Source: Drechmeria coniospora
Lineage: Eukaryota > Ascomycota > Sordariomycetes > Hypocreales > Ophiocordycipitaceae
Assembly (NCBI RefSeq): GCF_001625195.1
Contig: NC_054391.1
Location: 620,001 to 684,000 of the forward strand
DNA length: 64,000 nucleotides
Reading direction: 5' to 3'
The translations under genes were made by a program, and so were the position numbers. The notes under the pieces are model-generated. The model was not told where the DNA came from. It was given only the letters and a program-made list of their open reading frames with translations, and did no database searches. Below are positions 57,345 to 64,000 of this stretch, in pieces; the stretch's first letter is position 1, and each line of letters begins with the position of its first letter.

Positions 57345-58400
57345 ATGCCGTCCAAAGTTGCGTCCGTCGAGCCGCCCGCCACCGTCGTCGTGACGGGTGC
57401 CAACGGATTTATCGCCCAGCATTGCGTGGCGGCTCTCCTCGAGACCGGCTATCGCGTCGTCGGCACCGTCCGGTCCGCGTCCAAGGCCGACCTCGTCAAG
57501 GAGACGCATCGTTGCCACGCCCGTCTCGAAATCGTCGTCGTCGAGGATGTCACCTCGACCCGGGCCTACCTCGATGCTCTGCGCTCGTCGCGGCCGAGCG
57601 CCATCCTTCACCTGGCCGCGCCCTTCCGCTATGACGCCACCGACTTCGAGCGAGATCTCATGAGGCCGGCCGTCGGGGGCTCCGTCGCCGTGCTCGAGGC
57701 CGCCGCAGTGCTCGGGAGCGTCAGGAGGGTCGTGCAGACCAACAGCTTCGCCTGCATCTACGACGCCGCTGCCGGACCGTGCCCCGGGAGGACCTATTCC
57801 GCCCGCGACTGGAGCCCGCTGACGTACGAGGACGGCGTGCGGGCGGCCGACGTGCCGACAGCCTATCGGGCGAGCAAGGCGGCCGCCGAAAAGGCCGCCT
57901 GGAGATACATGCGCGAGCGCAAGCCTGCCTTTGACCTCGTCAGCCTCTGTCCGACCATGGTCTTCGGGCCCTTCCTGCCCGCGTCGAGACCCAAGACCAT
58001 CGACGAGGTCAACACGAGCAACCGGCTCGTCTGGTCCGTCCTCTCCGCCGGCCCGAGCCGTCAGGTGCCGCCCACGAGGGGCCCCGTCTGGGTCCACGTC
58101 CGGGACGTTGCCGACGCTCACGTCGGTGCCATTCGCGTGCCCGAAGCCGGAGGGCGTCGCTATCTGCTCAGCGGCGGCGTCTACTGCAACCAGGAGCTGG
58201 CCGACCTGAGCCGCGGCCTCGCCGGCAAGAACCTGTCCCGGATACCGCTCGGCGAGCCGGGCAGGAGGGAGAGCGAGACGCACTTCGACGTCGACGCCAC
58301 CGAGGCCGAGAAGGTCCTGGCCCTCCGCTGGAGGAGCCTCGAGGACTGTCTGAGCGAGCTGGTGCCGCAGCTGTTTGAGACGGAACAAGAATCTCGGTGA
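57345..58400 (+). CDS. NAD(P)-dependent short-chain reductase of the extended (epimerase/DFR) type
   Basis: 351 residues, single exon. The Rossmann motif is VVVTGANGFIAQH (TGxxGxxA form), the family's second marker HLAAPF lies near residue 85, and the catalytic YxxxK appears as YRASKAAAEKAAW. Resembles fungal GRE2/dihydroflavonol-reductase-like enzymes that reduce aldehydes or ketones; the exact substrate is unknown. ATG at 57345 is the first in-frame start that precedes the nucleotide-binding fold closely. Lies upstream of a Zn2Cys6 regulator and an MFS transporter and might be part of the same group. Confidence 0.9.
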   Translation: MPSKVASVEPPATVVVTGANGFIAQHCVAALLETGYRVVGTVRSASKADLVKETHRCHARLEIVVVEDVTSTRAYLDALRSSRPSAILHLAAPFRYDATDFERDLMRPAVGGSVAVLEAAAVLGSVRRVVQTNSFACIYDAAAGPCPGRTYSARDWSPLTYEDGVRAADVPTAYRASKAAAEKAAWRYMRERKPAFDLVSLCPTMVFGPFLPASRPKTIDEVNTSNRLVWSVLSAGPSRQVPPTRGPVWVHVRDVADAHVGAIRVPEAGGRRYLLSGGVYCNQELADLSRGLAGKNLSRIPLGEPGRRESETHFDVDATEAEKVLALRWRSLEDCLSELVPQLFETEQESR

Positions 58401-59648
58401 TGAAGCCGAAACAACCAATTGATCTGGGGCCAATGGCAGGATACCATCCTCGATGAATACTGCTTCATGTCGGTTACTGGTGAGGGAGAAACGGAATGGC
58501 ATGGAACGAGGAGGAAGCAGGAAATGAACGAGAACGGTACGATGCCATCGTGTATACTTGCGAGTAGTAGCCAAGTACGGAGTACCGCTGTGCCTATGAT
58601 GAGCATCCATGTACTCCGCATAACCTCCCACATAATCGTCCCATGCTGCCGATAGGTGCCATGTAGCGAGTACACAATAGGTACCTACTATTCGTTACCA
58701 AGTACGAGGTAAGTGACACGCGTACTGCAGTACATGGCCGTAGGAAACAGCCACGGCACTTCCTGCCAAATACGTGCACTACACACTTATACGCCGGAAG
58801 CTGCCATCGACAGGTTTGTGCCTTCCTAGTTTATCAGTGGCGAGCTTCTTGGTGGCGATTTTGTCTGGGCAGGCACGACTCTTGATATCCGTTCCTTGCG
58901 GAGGCGGTGTGCACGGGGTTTGGATAGCTGGCCTGTGTCCACAGTGCTCACTGGCCGTCCATCACGTCACGTCACATCTTGAAAAGTTAAATGCTTGCAG
59001 AACCAGCAGACGACGGACAAGATCCGAGTGCAACTTGAACTTCGACTTTGATCTCGCCTCACTCGCATCCACGCCTCCTCAACTTCCTCGTTTTCTCGAC
59101 TTTCTCGTCGTCCTCGACTTTCTCGTCTTCCTCGTCGTCCTCGACTTTCTCGTCGTCCTCGACTTTCTCGTCTTCCTCGTCGTCCTCGACTTTCTCGTCC
59201 TCGACTTTCTCGTCTTCCTCGTCGTCCTCGACTTTCTCGTCGTCCTCGACTTTCTCGTCTTCCTCGTCGTCCTCGTCGTCCTTATCGTCCTCGACTTTCT
59301 CGTCTTCATCGTCTTCCTCGTCGTCCTCATCGTCCTCGACTTTCTCGTCTTCATCGTCTTCCTCGTCGTCCTCATCCTCCAATTCTTCCTCATCTTCTTC
59401 ACCCATTTCACCCTCTTCATCCTCCTCACCCTCTTCATCCTCCTCACCCTCTTCATCCTCCTCATCCTCCTCATCCTCCTCATCCCCCTCATCCCCCCCA
59501 CCCCCTCACCCTCCTTCAACTTCTCCATCAGCCGCCGATCTGATCCAATCCCGAGCGGCAGTGGCTCGGCCAAAGGGCAAAGAGAGGTCGAAAAATGCCG
59601 TCCGCGAGCTCGCCCTGCAGGTGTAGGATCCGGTAAAGTGTCGATTCG
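58401..59648. other. Intergenic, TC-rich promoter of the Zn2Cys6 gene
   Basis: A long pyrimidine tract (59090-59510) of CTCGACTTTCTCGTC and CTCATCCTC units dominates. Frames within it (FLVVL type on plus, EDDEE type on minus) are artefacts. No gene. Confidence 0.55.
59090..59510. repeat. Pyrimidine-rich tandem tract (CTCGACTTTCTCGTC units)
   Basis: Many 15- and 27-bp units up to 59400, then TCATCCTCC and CACCCTCTTCA units to about 59510. CT-rich leaders are common before fungal starts, but this one is much longer and periodic. Confidence 0.85.
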
Positions 59649-61702
59649 ATGGAGGGCGACCCGGCAGCAGCTGCCGCCACCGTCAGCTCGTCCTCGGGCT
59701 CCGGCTCGGAACCTTCTGTGGCTCCATCAACCACGACCCTCCCTTCCTTGGACGCGCCCAAGCCCAAGCAAAGGCGTGTGACGCAAGCCTGCGACTACTG
59801 CCACCAGCGCAGCATCCGCTGCCGGCCTTGCGGTGACGGCCTCTCGTGCGCCAACTGCAAAGACTTTGACCAGCCGTGCACCTATCACCGGAAGCCGCGC
59901 CGGCGCGGTGTCCAGCCGCGAGGACCGACCGGCCGCCGTCCGCCCGAGAGTGCCACCCATGCCGAGAGGACGCCCCCGGACGCGAGCAAGACGCCCTCCT
60001 CGCCGCTCGAATGCTCCCGCTCGGCGCCGGCGCCTCCCCATTCGCTTCCCTTCCGCCGTCCCGATGCCGGCCGAGTGCGTGACGGTGACCACGTCTGGGC
60101 CGCTTCTTCGATTGCTTCGCAGGCCACCATCGTCGACCTGGTCGACCTCTACTTTGAGATTGTCTACCCCATCTTTCCCTTCTTCCACCAGCCGTCCTTC
60201 ACCCGCCGCATCTCCCGCGCAGACCATCTCGACAGCCGGCCTCTCTTCGCCACCACCATGGCCGTCTGCGCCCTTGTCAGCAGCCGCATCCGCGACGGCT
60301 CCGTCTCGAACCCGCGCTGGAACCTCGCTTGTCTGTGCGACCCCTCGCCCGATGTCTTTTACGCCGAGGCTGAGAGGCAGCTCGTCGACATCACCGAGGA
60401 TGCCTGCCTCGACGTGCTGCGCGCCCACGCCGTCCTCGCCATTGCGGCCATCCAGAACTGCCGGATACGTGACATGAACCGCCACCTCGGCACCTATCAC
60501 ACTCTCGTCGCCATGGACGCCTTGCACGACGAGTCCAACTGGCCCGCCGGCATCGGTGTCGTCGAGAAGGAGGAGAGGCGGCGCTTGGTACGTACGCATG
60601 CCTGTCACGGCTCCCCGACACCCTCGTGCTCTGCTCGCCTTCCCACCGCTCACGCGTCCAGTTCTGGTCCATCTACACGCTCGACATCTACGCATCCGTT
60701 GTTTGGGGTGGTATCATTCGCTCGCGCGAGCAGCAGTCCAACGTGGCCTACCCGATCGAGGTAGACGACGAGTTCATCGACGACGCCGTTGCCGTCGACG
60801 ACGATCACAGCCCCCACTCGGCGAGCTCGACGTTGAACCGCGGCGCCCGCACCGTCCGTTCCGATTGCTGGCTGTCGGGCTGGAACTTCATCACCGATCT
60901 CTACCGGGTCCTGGAGCACGCCCTGACGCGCTTCCGCTACAACAGCAACCGCTCTCGCCGCCAGTCTTTCCTGCACGAAATATTCGACGACAAGTTCACG
61001 AGCGTCACCGAGGCCTCGGTCCGGGACAGCGTCCTGCGCATGTACATCGACCTGCCGGCCCGCTTCAAGGAGACGCCCAAGCTCACGTACAACGTGAAGC
61101 AGGACCGCTTCGGCTTCCAGGCCGCCAACATAACGGGGAGCCTCCAGCTCGTCCGCATGGTCCTCTTTGCCGCCGGCGGAGCGAGCATCGACGAGAGGTG
61201 CCAGATTGTCCGCGAGGTGGTGGATGCTTTCGTCTCCGTGCCCGTCTCGTACCTGCTCGCCATCAGCACGCCGCTCCTGTACCATCTCGGCGGCATCGGC
61301 GCCTTTCTCGGCTCCGTCTTCGAGGAGCCGCTGAGCGAGTGCGACTACGGCCAGGTGAGGTCCATCATGCTGTCGCTGGCCCAGCTGCTCGAGCACCTTG
61401 AGGCCATGCACCACTCGGCCAGCGCGAGCGAGAAGCTTCGCTCCCAGGTGAAACGAATTGACGACTACATGAGAACTCAACGGCACGCCGTGCCTGTCCG
61501 CCCACCGCCGTCGGCACCGCCAGAAGGCAGACTTCCCGTCCTCGCGACGCAAACAACTCCACCCGAGGCGGGAAACATGCCAGCGGCTTCGTACCAACCG
61601 CTGGGGTTGCCCATGACCGACAGCTGGTCATTTCAAGTTCCTGCGGAAATGCTCGATGAGCTCAACTGGAATTTCGACTTTGGGTCGCTGTGGAACGGAT
61701 AA
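59649..61702 (+). CDS. Zn2Cys6 transcription factor, fungal-specific domain
   Basis: Regulator of 659 residues; exons 59649-60587 and 60662-61702 with one 74-nt GT-AG intron joining RRL to FWSIYTLD. The zinc cluster is C48, C51, C58, C67, C70, C77 (ACDYCHQRSIRCRPCGDG...), preceded by a Ser/Pro/Ala-rich leader. A fungal-specific transcription factor domain follows (VDLYFEIVYPIFPFFHQPSF near 168-187; DALHDESNW before the intron; FWSIYTLDIYAS after it), ending in an acidic, aromatic C-terminus (LDELNWNFDFGS), a plausible activation region. The sugar transporter next to it is convergent, with its stop only 48 bp away. XlnR-type sugar regulators share this outline, but I do not assign a target. 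Confidence 0.88.
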
Positions 61703-61750
61703 AGGAGACTTGTACTGCGCATGCAGCCTTGCCCATATCTATTGAAACAT

Positions 61751-63788
61751 CTATCTATCTGTGGCTGTATTTTGCACAACCCCCTTCTCCTGCACTTGAA
61801 TGGGAGGCGAACCTTTTGCGCCCTTCTTGGCTTCGTGCCGTACCACGGGAGTGGAGCTGACCGACGGCTGGGAAGCCTCATCGAGGAGCCTTCTGGCGGC
61901 GACGGCTACGTTGCCGCCGGCCTCGTCGACGCGGCGATGATACTCACGCATGTTGCTACTCACCAGCGGGTTGTCGCTGGTGAAGAGTAGCGACACTTCC
62001 TCGAGGGAGCGGTTGGCGACTTCAGGGTAGAAGAGCCAGATGATGGGGAGTACGACCATGTTGATGGCGCCGAAAAAGATGTACGTCCCGTAGCCGAGCC
62101 TGCTCAGCATGATGGGGATGAGGAATTGGGTCATTCCGCAACCGGTGGCCCAGCCGAATATGGTGAAGCTGTAGCCTTTGGCACGAATCTCCGGCGGCCA
62201 AATCTCGGTACCGTAACACCAAGCAGGGATGATGTTGAACATGGTGAAGAACCTGACGGGGTCCCGCGGAGCGTCAGCAAGCTCGTCTCTGCACAACGAT
62301 CTGGTGAGATTTTGAACGGGGTAAAAGGTAGATGTTCGTTGAAGCCCTCACCAGGTATAGACAAACACAAAGGAGGCGGCGGCGGTGCCCAGGCGAGAGG
62401 CCCGATCCGAGTCCGCGGCGGCGGCGGCATCCTGGCTAGCCTTGATGAGGATGGCGATGGAGAAGAGACAGGCGGCCTGGAGGACAAAGGATGCGAGCAG
62501 GGACCTGACGCGGCCTATGCGGTCGACGACGAGGGCCGCAGCGGCCGTGCCAGGGACGCCAACGGCATTGGCTAGGCCGGCGAGGAGCAGAGACTTGTGG
62601 GTGCCGAAGCCGGCGAGGGCGAAGAGGGTGCCCGCCCAACCGACGACAGCGAGTATGCCGGACCACTGCTGAATCCACTGGAGGGCGAAGCCCATGACGG
62701 CACGGCGACCGAGGTGTAAGGGACCTGAGTGACGGCCGCCGAGGATGACGTGAACGAGGCGGTTGCGCTTGTGCCGTGTTGCCTCGACGAGGGCGTCCAT
62801 CTGCTCGAGCTCACGGCGGATGCTGACGTCGTCAGAGGCGAGATCGCCGCGCAACTTGCAGAGGATGTCGATGGCATCGTTGCGTCGGTCGTTGGCGAGA
62901 AGCCATCTACAACTTCTCAGTTCATGGATCGCAGTGCGCGTTTGCATGCTAGCAAGGAGAAGCTGCGGTAGGGGAAAGTTTTAGGGGTAGAGTATCGGGG
63001 ATCAAGGCGTAAAGGGGTACTGACCGAGGAGACTCTGGGAGAAATGGCAGTGCCACGAGAACTACGAGAAGCGGGAGGATCATGCAAGCGAGTGGACACT
63101 GCCAACGGAATGAAGGATCGGCGTCGCGCAGGCCAAAGTTGATCCAGTAGGAGAGGACGACGCCGAGGTAGTTGGCGACGAAGACCAGGGAGAAGCAGGC
63201 ACCGCGGTCGTGCGATTCGGACAGCTCGCTGACCCACGGCGGGACGATGGAGTTGACGAAACCGACACCGATGCCGGCGACGACGCGAGCGAACAGAAAC
63301 ATACACGCGCCTCGGCTTGAAGCTTGAAGCGCGGCGCCGACGATGCCGAAGGCGGCCCCAAGAGCCGTTCCACGTCGACGGCCGATGGTGTCGCCCACCC
63401 ACCCTATCTCGCGTTACTTCTTGAACCCGCGGCGGAATCTTGACCCTCGAGGAGTGGCCTACCACCGATGAAGCATGCCCACATGGCGCCAAAATAGTAG
63501 GCTGCAGCGAGGCCGCCCTGCTTGGTTACGTCGGTAACGATGCCGTCACTACCAATACCTGCCATGGCTATGAAGCCCGGCGTACCGCTGATGGTGCCAT
63601 AGACGCCTTGATTGTACCCTGCATGCATATATCAGCTCTTCCTGGTTCTGGAGTCTCATGGACAAGAAAAGATTTTAAAAGAACTCAAGCAACCCACCTT
63701 CGAAGATGAGGGCGGTTGCGGCGACGAGGTTGATCGTGGCGAGCAACAACTTGCCAGGGAGACGCTTCCAGACGGTGAGGCTAGCCAT
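61751..63788 (-). CDS. MFS sugar transporter
   Basis: Twelve-transmembrane member of the sugar porter family, 560 residues. Minus exons are 63788-63698, 63618-63463, 63403-63025, 62906-62352 and 62252-61751. Family marks: GRRRG after TM2 (VGDTIGRRRG), PESPRWLL at the end of TM6, DRIGR in the second half (VVDRIGRVRS), and PAWCYGTEIWPPEIRAKG near TM10. All introns are GT-AG (59-118 nt) and restore these motifs. The C-terminal tail is charged and soluble. The substrate cannot be read; hexose or disaccharide is typical. It is convergent with the regulator. Confidence 0.9.
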
Positions 63789-64000
63789 CGTATGCGGAAG
63801 GAGTTTGATCGACGTCCTTATTCCTGTGTACTAGACGTTTTATGAAGAATACGAGGCCATGGAGCGTGAAGACTACGGCAAATATCACGCGGGACAGAAG
63901 AAAAGTCTTCTCTTTTCTCCCCCTGAATGGAGTCGTACAAGACAGCAGGCCAAGAGCTATCAAGTGGCCCAGGTGGGCGACTGAACGAATGAAAACCCTG
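63789..64000. other. Sugar transporter 5' side, right edge
   Basis: Only the transporter's promoter region is visible, with no feature I can name. Confidence 0.4.

Noticed and set aside
59059..59406. Acidic EDDEE-type minus-strand frame
   Set aside because: Product of the pyrimidine tract upstream of the regulator.

Overview
The window is nuclear DNA of a filamentous ascomycete. Genes carry short introns (46-272 nt, one of 469 nt, nearly all GT-AG), coding regions are very GC-rich at third positions, and the families are fungal: Zn2Cys6 regulators, a fungal GPCR of the cAMP-receptor type, a delta-8 sphingolipid desaturase, and a DUF7908/collagen/WSC surface protein. Hypocreales (insect-, nematode- or fungus-associated) is my best guess; I cannot name a genus from sequence alone.

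Layout. 0.4-34.7 kb is a gene-bearing core: GH18 chitinase, NOP56, a head-to-head UBI3 (ubiquitin-eS31) / RPS26 pair, SMC4, an ELYS-type nuclear pore assembly protein, an EBP sterol isomerase, two tRNA-Phe(GAA) genes with introns, allantoinase, a GNAT protein, an AIF/FSP1-like FAD oxidoreductase, a DUF7908-collagen-WSC protein, a six-cysteine secreted protein, a GPCR and a cytochrome b5-fused delta-8 desaturase. 34.7-57.3 kb is gene-poor and repeat-rich. It holds MITEs of two families, two facing LTR-like copies beside a broken Ty3/Gypsy 3' end, many minisatellites, a tandem array that has trapped an 80-bp MITE (with MITE-free units still present), and a roughly 2-kb GC-rich satellite. Only three or four genes lie in this region: a secreted proprotein with a Kex2-like site and a CX3C-X11-CX3C peptide, an HSL-type hydrolase, a Zn2Cys6 regulator with two zinc clusters, and a degraded cysteine-rich ORF. 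57.3-63.8 kb is compact again: an NAD(P)-dependent reductase, a Zn2Cys6 regulator and an MFS sugar transporter, which might form a small functional unit.

Most genes are unrelated housekeeping functions. The strongest functional links are the shared promoter of the two ribosomal-protein genes and the possible reductase-regulator-transporter group at the right end. The most unusual items are the hairpinin-like secreted peptide precursor, the MITE-in-satellite array with its empty sites, and the GC-AG intron of the chitinase. Gene models were spliced by eye using reading frame, splice signals and family conservation; no search was run.
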